From contig NZ_SRSO01000018.1 in NCBI RefSeq assembly GCF_004791695.1, forward strand, positions 41,340 to 105,339: 64,000 nucleotides of DNA, in the 5' to 3' direction. The notes under the pieces are model-generated. The model was not told the origin of the DNA and ran no database searches. It saw only the letters and a list, made by a program, of their open reading frames with translations. The DNA is from Flavivirga rizhaonensis. Lineage in GTDB: Bacteria; Bacteroidota; Bacteroidia; Flavobacteriales; Flavobacteriaceae. Shown here piece by piece: positions 42,776 to 50,868 of this stretch (positions are counted from its first letter, which is position 1; the number at the start of each line of letters is the position of its first letter). The translations under genes and the position numbers were made by a program.

Positions 42776-43840
42776 TTACTGATTTGAAAAAGCAGGATTA
42801 TTTATAAATTCAAAATCAGATAGAGATAGTAAAAAGGTTTTTAAATCTGCTTTATCCTGTGCTGATAGTTGCACACCGCCTTGTGCTACTTTTTTCATTA
42901 AAGGATCAATAGTTGGTGAGTTTTGTAAACCTTCACTGTAATGACTAATAACGTCGTCGAGTGTTGCAAATCTACCATCGTGCATGTAGGGTGCTGTGAA
43001 TGCTAAATTTCGTAATGAAGGCGATTTAAATTTTCCGTTGTCTGCGGGATCACCAGTAATTTTACCTAAGCCTAAATCTGTAAAAGTAGCATCTAAACCA
43101 TTATTATGAAACATGTTATCCGTCCATAAGGGATTTTTGTCACTACCATGACAATGAAAGCAATCTCCTTTAGTTTCGTCCATAAAAATATTAAACCCAT
43201 TAAGTTCTTCAGGCGTTAAAGTTGCTTCGTTTAAAAGGTGTTTGTCAAATTTTGAATTCGAAGAAATTAAAGTGCGTTCAAATTGTGCAATGGCTTTGGT
43301 TACTAAGGTCGAATCTATTGTTGAGGTACCAAATGCTTGTTCGAATAAGTTAGGGTACTCTATATGTTGTTGTAATTTTTGTTCTACCTGTACCCAGGTA
43401 TTATGCATTTCTAAAGGATCGATTACAGGTTGAAAAGCTTGATGCTCTATGCCAAATGATCTACCATCCCAAAAGAATTTCTCATCGTAATTCCAAGCTA
43501 AATTAAATAAAGGCATGGAGTTGCGATTACCAAAAAAACCATCTATACCATCACTAAATCGATCTGCATCCGAAAATGCATTTTCTGGAGCATGACAATC
43601 TGCACAAGCCTGCGTATTGTCTGCTGATAATATAGGGTCGAAAAATAATTTTTTACCTAAAGCGATTCCCTCAACGGTTTGTGGGTTGTTAGTGGGGATA
43701 ACTGGAGCAAGTATATTGTCTTGAAAAAACGGAGGGATTTCTAATGGACTTGGCGTAGGTACATATTCATTGACACTTTCATTTGAACATGATATACAAA
43801 TGAAAAAAAGTAAGATAAAATATGAAATCCATTTAAACAT
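42776..43840 (-). CDS. di-heme cytochrome c peroxidase-like lipoprotein, MbnH type
   Basis: 354 residues, lipoprotein signal with cysteine about 18 (FFICISCSNES). Two heme-binding CxxCH motifs are present, ACADCHAPENAF and DCFHCHGSDKNPL, in the bacterial di-heme peroxidase fold (with PSLRNLAFTAPYMHDGRFATLDDVISHY near the C-terminus). It starts 1 bp after the MbnP-type gene. MbnH enzymes oxidise a tryptophan of their partner MbnP to kynurenine, which then takes part in copper binding. The pairing supports MbnH rather than a classical peroxidase, but peroxidase activity cannot be excluded. Confidence 0.9.
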   Translation of the reverse strand: MFKWISYFILLFFICISCSNESVNEYVPTPSPLEIPPFFQDNILAPVIPTNNPQTVEGIALGKKLFFDPILSADNTQACADCHAPENAFSDADRFSDGIDGFFGNRNSMPLFNLAWNYDEKFFWDGRSFGIEHQAFQPVIDPLEMHNTWVQVEQKLQQHIEYPNLFEQAFGTSTIDSTLVTKAIAQFERTLISSNSKFDKHLLNEATLTPEELNGFNIFMDETKGDCFHCHGSDKNPLWTDNMFHNNGLDATFTDLGLGKITGDPADNGKFKSPSLRNLAFTAPYMHDGRFATLDDVISHYSEGLQNSPTIDPLMKKVAQGGVQLSAQDKADLKTFLLSLSDFEFINNPAFSNQ

Positions 43841-43841
43841 T

Positions 43842-44612
43842 TTATTGATTAACTGTGTTTAGACTAAATACATTTTGTCCGTTTTGAGACATCATTACTT
43901 GGGCATTAAAATTTGGCATAAGCATATTGTTTAAAACATTCAAATCCCAAGTGTTTGGATTTTTAAACCATTCGGCAATATTCATATCGATTTCAAAAGT
44001 TGCATTGTGCGTTATAGTAACTTCACCTAAATCAACTTCAAAAAAAGTATCTTGAAATTCTTGAGTTGCACCTGAATTATCTAATGCTCTTATGGCATGA
44101 TAAGCATAACCGGTTTCAGTAGTAGTATTATCAATAAACTTCCCCTCTAACTGCATATAATGATAGCCACCACCTAGTATGGACGGAACATTCCAGGTGG
44201 CTGAATTTAAATCGGGATAATTATTATTATAGTTAGCATCATTATTAAAGCCAAAAGTAAAAAGCACTTTACTATAAGTACCAGTTGGGATTGTTGTGGT
44301 TGGTGTAAAAGAAAGGTTCGTATTATTAGTAACATCTACTAAATTATAACCGTCAAGAACAAATGTTTCTCCGTCTGATTTTTGAAATGTTATGTTTGAA
44401 ATAAGGTATCTTAGTTTTGTAATACTTAATTCCTCACCATTAGCATTGGTATATTGAATGGTATTGAAATTAGAATTTGTAACGGGTGATGCATCCCAAT
44501 TATGGTCAAAGTTGAATGTGACATTTGCTTGAGAAACCTCATCATCATTATCAGAGCCACACGATAGTAATGTGATAAAACTGAAAACTAATATGGGGAA
44601 TATGTTTCGCAT
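43842..44612 (-). CDS. MbnP family lipoprotein, probable copper-binding partner of MbnH
   Basis: 256 residues with a lipoprotein signal (LVFSFITLLSCGSD). The mature sequence follows the MbnP family: VTFNFDHNWD near the start, LSITKLRYLISNITF, a TGTYSKVLFTFGF strand and GGGYHYMQLEGKFIDN with histidine. It is followed by the di-heme enzyme gene after 1 bp. The protein is expected on the outer or periplasmic membrane face, holding copper after kynurenine formation. Family assignment is good; copper use is inferred from known MbnP/MbnH pairs. Confidence 0.85.
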   Translation of the reverse strand: MRNIFPILVFSFITLLSCGSDNDDEVSQANVTFNFDHNWDASPVTNSNFNTIQYTNANGEELSITKLRYLISNITFQKSDGETFVLDGYNLVDVTNNTNLSFTPTTTIPTGTYSKVLFTFGFNNDANYNNNYPDLNSATWNVPSILGGGYHYMQLEGKFIDNTTTETGYAYHAIRALDNSGATQEFQDTFFEVDLGEVTITHNATFEIDMNIAEWFKNPNTWDLNVLNNMLMPNFNAQVMMSQNGQNVFSLNTVNQ

Positions 44613-44616
44613 CTTC

Positions 44617-45963
44617 TTATTTTATTTTAAAAATTAGTAAATCTGTAAATCCTTTATTGTTTGGAATATCAATGTTTGCACTATTTGATTCTCCAACAAC
44701 AATAATACTTCCGTTGTTAATCTCTACAGCATCGAAAGCAAAATCTATATCGGAGCCTCCAACAGTTTTTTGCCATTTTAAATTTCCTTGGTCATCAATT
44801 TTTACAATCCAGGCGTCATTTTGTCCATTGTTATTTGAAAGATCTCCGTTTGAGCTTCTGGAACTACCAGAAATAATAAAGCCATTATCTTGGGTTTTAG
44901 AAATGGAACGCCCAACATCAAAATTACTACCGCCAAATGTTTTCTCCCAGATTAAGTTTCCAGTTGTAGATATTTTAATAACCCATAGATCGGCGGCACC
45001 TTTATTACTTGAAATGTCGAAGTCTTCACTTCTAGTATCTCCAACAATAATGTAATTGCCATCAGATGATTTTACTATGGCTCTGGCTTCATCTGTTTGA
45101 GAACCTCCAAAAGATTTTTCCCAAATTAAATTACCAGTATCAGATATTTTAATAATCCAAAAATCGTATGATCCTTTATTTCCTTTTATATCAACATCGT
45201 CACTATCTGATGAACCTACAATAATATATCCACTATCTTCTGTTTGAATAACATCGTAAGGAGTATCTGTGAACGTACCTCCATAAAACTTGCTCCATTG
45301 CTTTTCGCCAGAAGCGTTTAATTTAATAGCCCAGTAATCTCCACCTGCATGTCTTTTTGATGAAAAAGATTTACTATTTCCTTCACCATTTGAAGCAGAT
45401 ACATCTAAAACACCAGTTAAGAGATAACCCCCATCATTGGTTTGAATCATAGAAGTACCATTGTCTGCTCCTGAAAAACCAAAAGATTTTTCCCAGGAAA
45501 TAGATCCAGAAGCATCTAACTTAGAAATCCAAAAATCATTGAAACCATTATTTTCAGTGACATCACCATCATTACTTTTACTATAGCCTAAAATCGCAAA
45601 TCCGCCATCTGATGTTTGAATGATATCTCTACCGCGATCATCATCACTGCCTCCATAAATTTTTTGCCATTGTAGTGTATTGTTTTGATCATATTTCAAT
45701 AACCAATAATCAAAAGATTCATTCAATTTATTTGATACATCACCATCAGAACTCTGCACATATCCTAAGATAATATAACCGCCATCTGAAGTTTTAGTAA
45801 TGGACTGCGCACTTTCATTTTTTGTACCTCCAATGGTGTTAACAAAATCTATTTCTTTTTTTATTTCATTAGGAGTTTCATTAGAAGAGTCATCATTATT
45901 AGAACAACTACAAAAGAAAGCAAAACCAATTGCTAAAAGGGTTTTTGTTTTTGAGACTTGCAT
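44617..45963 (-). CDS. lipoprotein with tandem beta-propeller-like repeats
   Basis: 448 residues. A lipobox lies at about residue 20 (FAFFCSCSNNDD). The rest is about eight copies of a roughly 50-residue repeat built as DGGYIIxGxSxSxDGDVxxNxGxxDxWIxKxDxxGxxxWxKxxGGSxxD, each with an acidic loop, probably one blade each of a calcium-binding propeller. No type IX sorting domain. It is encoded 4 bp upstream of the MbnP gene, so it is in the same operon as a copper system. Function unknown. Confidence 0.85.
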   Translation of the reverse strand: MQVSKTKTLLAIGFAFFCSCSNNDDSSNETPNEIKKEIDFVNTIGGTKNESAQSITKTSDGGYIILGYVQSSDGDVSNKLNESFDYWLLKYDQNNTLQWQKIYGGSDDDRGRDIIQTSDGGFAILGYSKSNDGDVTENNGFNDFWISKLDASGSISWEKSFGFSGADNGTSMIQTNDGGYLLTGVLDVSASNGEGNSKSFSSKRHAGGDYWAIKLNASGEKQWSKFYGGTFTDTPYDVIQTEDSGYIIVGSSDSDDVDIKGNKGSYDFWIIKISDTGNLIWEKSFGGSQTDEARAIVKSSDGNYIIVGDTRSEDFDISSNKGAADLWVIKISTTGNLIWEKTFGGSNFDVGRSISKTQDNGFIISGSSRSSNGDLSNNNGQNDAWIVKIDDQGNLKWQKTVGGSDIDFAFDAVEINNGSIIVVGESNSANIDIPNNKGFTDLLIFKIK

Positions 45964-45975
45964 GGCGATCTTTTA

Positions 45976-47241
45976 TTAAGAGTCACTTTTTTTAATAACA
46001 AACAAGCCTCTTTCGATATCACTTACAATAATATTACCACTTGGTAAGTACGGGTAAACATTCCACGCGCCATTAAAACCTGTATTATCATTTTCTGGAT
46101 GGGTGTCAAAGAATCCTATTTCTGTCATGGTGCTACTTGCAATTTGTGAAATATCAATCATTCGTACTCCCGCACTATAACTTGCCTGATAAAATGTATT
46201 GTCTTTCACATAGCCATTATGATCAATTGCCGCCGAGGGGCCTAGATAATCCATGTGGTAAGCTGGGGTATCTAAATCAGAGAAGTCAAAAACGATTGTA
46301 CGTGTATTGGTGCCAATGTCTATTTCGTCGGTTTCATCACCTAAAATAAAATAATTCAAGTCTTCCGTAAACCAACCTTGATGTGTGTATCCAACATTGG
46401 AGTAGCTTATATCTGAAATCTTTATCGGATTGGGTTTGTTGGTTACATCGGCAATAACCACTTCATTTTCATTGCTTCCAATTAATATTTCACGCCCAGT
46501 ATAATCTGTATCTGGACCGTTATATGTTATAACTTGCGCATCATGTGAATAGCCGCCTTCATCAAAACCACCTTCAGATACTGGCGATGTCGGATTTTGA
46601 ATATTTATAAATAACGGACCTCCAGCAAATGTTCCGTTTCTGTTTGTACCAACAATGTAAGCATATCCGCTAACATCATTTATTACCACATTATGAGCAC
46701 TTCCAAATTCGGTAAAATGAGCATCGGGAGTAAATGTTTCTGGTGGATTAGCAACATTTCTTAAGCGTGTTAAATCGAATACTTGCATGCCATGATTTCC
46801 AGCATTATCTGCTACAATAAAGGCATGGTCTTTATAAACTTTTACATCTCTCCAGGAAGTACTTATTGTAGCAGTTGGAACATGTCCTAAATATATTGGA
46901 TTATTTGTATCAGAAATATCAATAAAAGACACATTAGCGTCTGTTGCCAGTAATGCATATTCCTTGTTAGTAGTTATATCTACCCAGCCCCAGGAATCAT
47001 TTCCTTTGGTAGCTCCAAAAGTATTTAATGGCATTTGCATCATTAAATCATAATCATTACATGGATAAGCACCGGCAAAACCATTTTCACATGCAACTGA
47101 TGTGTTTGTTTCTGTAAGGTCTGCTTCATCTTTAAGAATAGGTACGTTGTTATCTCTTTCACAAGATTGTGTACATAGAAATAACAGGCAACCAAAAATA
47201 AATAGCTTAATAAAACAAATACTTTTTTTTAAGTAGTTCAT
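45976..47241 (-). CDS. LVIVD/choice-of-anchor B type lipoprotein
   Basis: 421 residues from ATG 47241 (MNYLKKSICFIKLF...CTQSCERD); an ATG seven codons upstream (47262) is also possible. The lipobox cysteine follows CTQS. The mature protein has propeller-like repeats with LxxVDIS-type strands (NVSFIDISDTNNPIYLGHV, VRMIDISQI) and matches the choice-of-anchor B family (NDSWGWVDITTNKEYALL). These are surface beta-propellers of unknown use. It is the first gene of the four-lipoprotein operon ending with MbnH. A 262-bp gap upstream holds no gene. Confidence 0.85.
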   Translation of the reverse strand: MNYLKKSICFIKLFIFGCLLFLCTQSCERDNNVPILKDEADLTETNTSVACENGFAGAYPCNDYDLMMQMPLNTFGATKGNDSWGWVDITTNKEYALLATDANVSFIDISDTNNPIYLGHVPTATISTSWRDVKVYKDHAFIVADNAGNHGMQVFDLTRLRNVANPPETFTPDAHFTEFGSAHNVVINDVSGYAYIVGTNRNGTFAGGPLFINIQNPTSPVSEGGFDEGGYSHDAQVITYNGPDTDYTGREILIGSNENEVVIADVTNKPNPIKISDISYSNVGYTHQGWFTEDLNYFILGDETDEIDIGTNTRTIVFDFSDLDTPAYHMDYLGPSAAIDHNGYVKDNTFYQASYSAGVRMIDISQIASSTMTEIGFFDTHPENDNTGFNGAWNVYPYLPSGNIIVSDIERGLFVIKKSDS

Positions 47242-47513
47242 GTTTGCAATTTTTTTAATCAATCTTTTTCGAAATCTAGAATTTGTTAGAATCTCATAGC
47301 CTTTAAATTAAAACGAATTCTATAATAAACATATTGTTTACAGGTATTTATATGTATTACGATATGGTTACTTGTGTAAAGTAATAAATTTAGTTTAATA
47401 AATAATAAAAAGTGTTCCAGCTTATTGGGTTTTTCATGTTAAAATTAAATGTTAGTCGATTAATTTGAGATTATTTAATATTAAAGTTTATCCATTTATA
47501 TGCTTAAGCTTCT

Positions 47514-47521
47514 TATTTTTG
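47514..47521 (+). promoter_or_regulatory. promoter -7 box of thiL, 4 nt from its ATG
   Basis: TATTTTTG, a perfect TAnnTTTG, is separated from ATG 47526 by CACT. A leaderless mRNA is predicted, as for 2374, 18645 (minus) and 18708. Confidence 0.6.
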
Positions 47522-47525
47522 CACT

Positions 47526-48572
47526 ATGATAGAAGATAAAAATCAACAGAAAACTCAATTAAGTGATTTAGGAGAGTTTGGACTTATAGATCACCTAACT
47601 AAGAATTTTAAAATTAACCATAAATCAACAATAAAAAGTATTGGAGATGATGCTGCTGTTTTAGATTTTAAAGATAAAAAGATTGTTGTTACAACTGATT
47701 TGCTTGTAGAAGGTGTTCATTTCGATCTAAGTTATATGCCGTTAAAGCATTTAGGTTATAAGTCGGTTATTGTTAATTTGTCCGATATATTTGCGATGAA
47801 TGCCAAAGCTACACAAATTACAGTTTCTATAGCCGTCTCTAATAGGTTTCCATTAGAAGCTCTTGAGGATTTATATGCTGGAATAGAAACAGCTGCTAAG
47901 ATTTATAATATTGATGTTGTTGGTGGAGATACAACCTCTTCAACAACAGGGCTGTTGATCTCGGTAACAGCTATTGGAGAAGTTGAAAATAATAATGAGG
48001 TATATAGAGAAGGAGCCAAACCTAGTGATTTATTAGTAGTTACCGGAGATTTAGGAGCAGCTTACATGGGGTTACAAGTCTTAGAGCGTGAAAAGGAAGT
48101 TTATAAAGTGAATCCCAATAGCCAGCCAGATTTAGAGGCTTACTCTTATATAATAGAACGTCAATTAAAGCCTGAAGCACGAAAGGATATTATTAAATTA
48201 TTGAAAGACTTAGACGTAAAACCATCTTCAATGATTGATATAAGTGATGGTTTATCTTCAGAAATTATACATTTATGTAAACATAGCAAAGTAGGTTGTG
48301 ATCTGTATGAAGAAAAAATTCCATTGGACCCTCAAGTCATTTCTACTTGCGAAGAGTTTAATATTGATAGTACAACAGTTGCTTTAAATGGCGGGGAAGA
48401 TTACGAGCTATTATTTACAATTTCCCAAGACGATTATTCTAAAATTAAAGCCAATCCGAATTTTACTGTAATTGGTTACATGAAGGAAGCGCAAGCTGGA
48501 ATGCATTTAGTAACTCGAGCAGATACTAAAATACCTATTAAAGCGCAGGGTTGGAAAAATTTTAATGCTTAA
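47526..48572 (+). CDS. thiL: thiamine-monophosphate kinase ThiL
   Basis: 348 residues. ATP/Mg motifs of the PurM-like kinase fold are visible: SIGDDAAVLD, VTTDLLVEGVHF, VGGDTTSS and the late SMIDISDGLSSEI plus NGGEDYELLFT. It phosphorylates thiamine monophosphate to the active cofactor. Its stop codon overlaps the end of the convergent zinc-ribbon gene by 11 bp. Confidence 0.96.
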   Translation: MIEDKNQQKTQLSDLGEFGLIDHLTKNFKINHKSTIKSIGDDAAVLDFKDKKIVVTTDLLVEGVHFDLSYMPLKHLGYKSVIVNLSDIFAMNAKATQITVSIAVSNRFPLEALEDLYAGIETAAKIYNIDVVGGDTTSSTTGLLISVTAIGEVENNNEVYREGAKPSDLLVVTGDLGAAYMGLQVLEREKEVYKVNPNSQPDLEAYSYIIERQLKPEARKDIIKLLKDLDVKPSSMIDISDGLSSEIIHLCKHSKVGCDLYEEKIPLDPQVISTCEEFNIDSTTVALNGGEDYELLFTISQDDYSKIKANPNFTVIGYMKEAQAGMHLVTRADTKIPIKAQGWKNFNA

Positions 48573-48897
48573 ATACTAATAAATTAGCAGGATTTATAGT
48601 TGAAGGTTGATCATCACTTGATTTTACTTCATGTGTAATATGAATAGGTTCCAATTCATCATAATCTGCAGTTACGTATTGACTATTATCAATGGACCTC
48701 ATGTGTCGCTTCACATGAATGCGCTCTAATACGTCGTTAATTTCCTTAAATTTAGGAGTAAGCTCGATTAATTGACCACTCCCGTTGGTGGTGAGTTCTT
48801 TTTTGCAATTTTTGCAGGTGTACTCTTTTACATGGTAAGTAACATTTCTTGATACTCGGAAATCATGTCCGAATACCTTACAGTGAATGTTTTTCAT
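48562..48897 (-). CDS. small zinc-ribbon-like protein with extended tail (paralogue 3 of 4)
   Basis: 111 residues. CKVFGHDFRVSRN, then YTCKNCKKELTTNGSGQLIELTPKFKEINDVLERIH. The C-x3-GH...C-x2-C core is the same as in three other proteins here, and the GxLIELTPKF helix links it closely to the 48970-49239 protein. The tail (about 70-111) is acidic and unlike the others. It overlaps the thiL stop by 11 bp on the opposite strand. No function is known. Confidence 0.75.
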   Translation of the reverse strand: MKNIHCKVFGHDFRVSRNVTYHVKEYTCKNCKKELTTNGSGQLIELTPKFKEINDVLERIHVKRHMRSIDNSQYVTADYDELEPIHITHEVKSSDDQPSTINPANLLVFKH

Positions 48898-48969
48898 TTA
48901 ACGCTATTAGATTAATTAGTTAGAGCTTATTAAAATATTAAAAAACAATCAGACAGAAAAAACAATTTG

Positions 48970-49239
48970 TTAATAAATCGACGAAGCGAGTGTTTTCTTC
49001 TTTGAACGTTCCATTCGTGAAGCATGAATACGTTCTAAGATGGCATTTATCTCTTTAAATTTTGGCGTAAGTTCAATTAAACGGCCATTGCTATTTGTTG
49101 TTAATTGTTTTTTACAGTGAGAACATGTGTATTCCTTAACATGATATGTAACTTTTTTAGTGACTTGATAATGATGACCAAAAAGATTACAATACATTTT
49201 AGGAATAAAAGTAGGTTTGTTAGTTGTAGGTTTATTCAT
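48970..49239 (-). CDS. small zinc-ribbon-like protein (paralogue 4 of 4)
   Basis: 89 residues. CNLFGHHYQVTKKVTYHVKEYTCSHCKKQLTTNSNGRLIELTPKF is nearly the same as the neighbouring 48562-48897 protein, so the two come from a local gene duplication. A basic tail (ASRMERSKKK) follows. It lies 72 bp upstream of its sister on the same strand. The alpha/beta hydrolase gene ends 58 bp to the right. Confidence 0.75.
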   Translation of the reverse strand: MNKPTTNKPTFIPKMYCNLFGHHYQVTKKVTYHVKEYTCSHCKKQLTTNSNGRLIELTPKFKEINAILERIHASRMERSKKKTLASSIY

Positions 49240-49297
49240 GGTAATAATTTTAGGAACAATAAATCTAAAATAAAAAAATCAATAAAACGACAAAATG

Positions 49298-50077
49298 CTA
49301 TATATTTTCGATGAAATGCATAATTGTATGTAAAAATTCGCTTTTATTTTCAATATGACTCATATGTCCATCAGGAAATTCTACTACTTTGACATTGGTG
49401 TTTTTTGTTTGAGAAATTAATGTATTATAATCTAGCACAGGATCTTTTTTGCTAATAATCAGCATTTTTTTAAAGGGCGTAAAATGAAGCAATGCTTCCC
49501 TGTCATTTCTAATTTTCATGCCCTCAAGAGATGCTATTATTCCTTGCAAGGATGTTTTTAAGGCTTCCTTTTTTAGTAGCTTTATTTTTTCAGAAAAAAT
49601 GGCTCTGTTTTTTGGCCTGAATAAACTAGAGATAGCCATTCTAATAAACGTTTTGTGGTTTTGTTTAACAGCGATTATAGCTCGATCTCTATTTTTTTTC
49701 TTTTCAAGAGTATCTGCGCTTGTAGTAGAATTCATAAGACATAACCCTTTTAATGCATCAGGATTTTTTTCTGCATAAGCGAGTGCTACATAGCCACCCA
49801 TAGAGTGCCCAACAAAAGTAGAGCGGCGAATTTTTAAATGTTTTAAAACAACTTGCACAACTTCAGCCATTAGCTCCATAGTGTGAATGTAGCCTAAACA
49901 CTCGGTTTTACCGTGACCTAATAAATCGATGCAAATGACTCTATTCTTTTTTGATAATGTTGGAATAAAAGGATCCCACATCGAGACATTTTCTAAAAAC
50001 CCATGAAGTAAGACAACGGCATTACCTTTTCCATTATCAGTATAAAAAACATTGATGCCTTTATATTGTAAATTCAT
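49298..50077 (-). CDS. alpha/beta hydrolase
   Basis: 259 residues. The fold is complete: VVLLHGFLENVSMWDPFIP oxyanion region, nucleophile serine in FVGHSMGGYVALAYA, an aspartate in KKDPVLDYN and a histidine in FPDGHMSHIE. No signal peptide. It follows the ACT-like gene by 14 bp, so the two are one operon. The substrate is not predictable; esterase, lactonase or peptidase activities all occur in this family. Confidence 0.9.
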   Translation of the reverse strand: MNLQYKGINVFYTDNGKGNAVVLLHGFLENVSMWDPFIPTLSKKNRVICIDLLGHGKTECLGYIHTMELMAEVVQVVLKHLKIRRSTFVGHSMGGYVALAYAEKNPDALKGLCLMNSTTSADTLEKKKNRDRAIIAVKQNHKTFIRMAISSLFRPKNRAIFSEKIKLLKKEALKTSLQGIIASLEGMKIRNDREALLHFTPFKKMLIISKKDPVLDYNTLISQTKNTNVKVVEFPDGHMSHIENKSEFLHTIMHFIENI

Positions 50078-50091
50078 TCAAATAAGAAACA

Positions 50092-50748
50092 CTAAGATTT
50101 TACTTTTTTAATAGCAGCAAAGGCTTTGTCTACGTATTCGTCTTCTACCAAAATTGTAAATTCATTCGTAGTTGAAATGACTTCATAAAGGACAATCCCT
50201 TCCCAAGCCAAACGCTTAAAGAAGTGATAATAAAGACCGGCAATTTTAGAATTGTCTTGAGGTAGGTTGACGCTAATTGCAGATAACCCGTCTTGTATCG
50301 CTAAAAAAGTTTCGTTTTTTAATTGATCAATAATGAAATCTTTTAAGCTGCTGGAAATTATAATATTACTTTCGTGAATACCTCTTGTAAATGTGTAAAA
50401 TAATTTAGATTCTTGATTTATCCTATCTAGAATTTTGGAATGATTATCAATAATAGTATCAGAATTTTTAACGGTAAAATCTGTTAAGTTAGAACGTACT
50501 GTTATATCACCTAAATTCTGAATAACTCGTCTCATTTTTACAGAGTTGGTTAATGTTGTAGGTGGGTTATATCGCCTTAAAGCCATCATAATAGCACCAG
50601 GCTTAACTTCTTTTTTAAGCATTTTACTAATAGGTTCTGTTAATTCTATAGCTAGGGCGCTAAAGTTTATGATGTTTCTAGACAACGCCTCTTCCAAATA
50701 AGGTTGCGTTATTAAAATGTCTTCAACACAGTTAGATACGGTTTTCAT
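50092..50748 (-). CDS. ACT-like regulatory protein, divergent from aspartate kinase
   Basis: 218 residues, cytoplasmic. The C-terminal half resembles ACT domains in tandem (AIQDGLSAISVNLPQ...YYHFFKRLAWEGIVLYEVIST and NEFTILVEDEYVDKAFAAIKKV), as in aspartate kinase regulatory regions. The N-terminus has a helical region (VEDILITQPYLEEALSRNIINFSALAIELT) that could be a helix-turn-helix. It is divergent from lysC with 120 bp between. A small-molecule-sensing regulator is suggested. The family is not known to me by name. Confidence 0.7.
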   Translation of the reverse strand: MKTVSNCVEDILITQPYLEEALSRNIINFSALAIELTEPISKMLKKEVKPGAIMMALRRYNPPTTLTNSVKMRRVIQNLGDITVRSNLTDFTVKNSDTIIDNHSKILDRINQESKLFYTFTRGIHESNIIISSSLKDFIIDQLKNETFLAIQDGLSAISVNLPQDNSKIAGLYYHFFKRLAWEGIVLYEVISTTNEFTILVEDEYVDKAFAAIKKVKS

Positions 50749-50868
50749 TTGCTTATATCTATTACGTACATGTTAATTATTTAACAATCTGTGTAAAAAT
50801 AATCTTTTTTTTAAATAAATATAGTATTTGGATTAAGGAGTTTTAGTTTTACATTCAAATTAGTGTGA

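Noticed and set aside
44657..45055. 132-codon frame on the plus strand opposite the propeller lipoprotein
   Set aside because: Mirror of the regular repeat on the coding strand; no domain or promoter.
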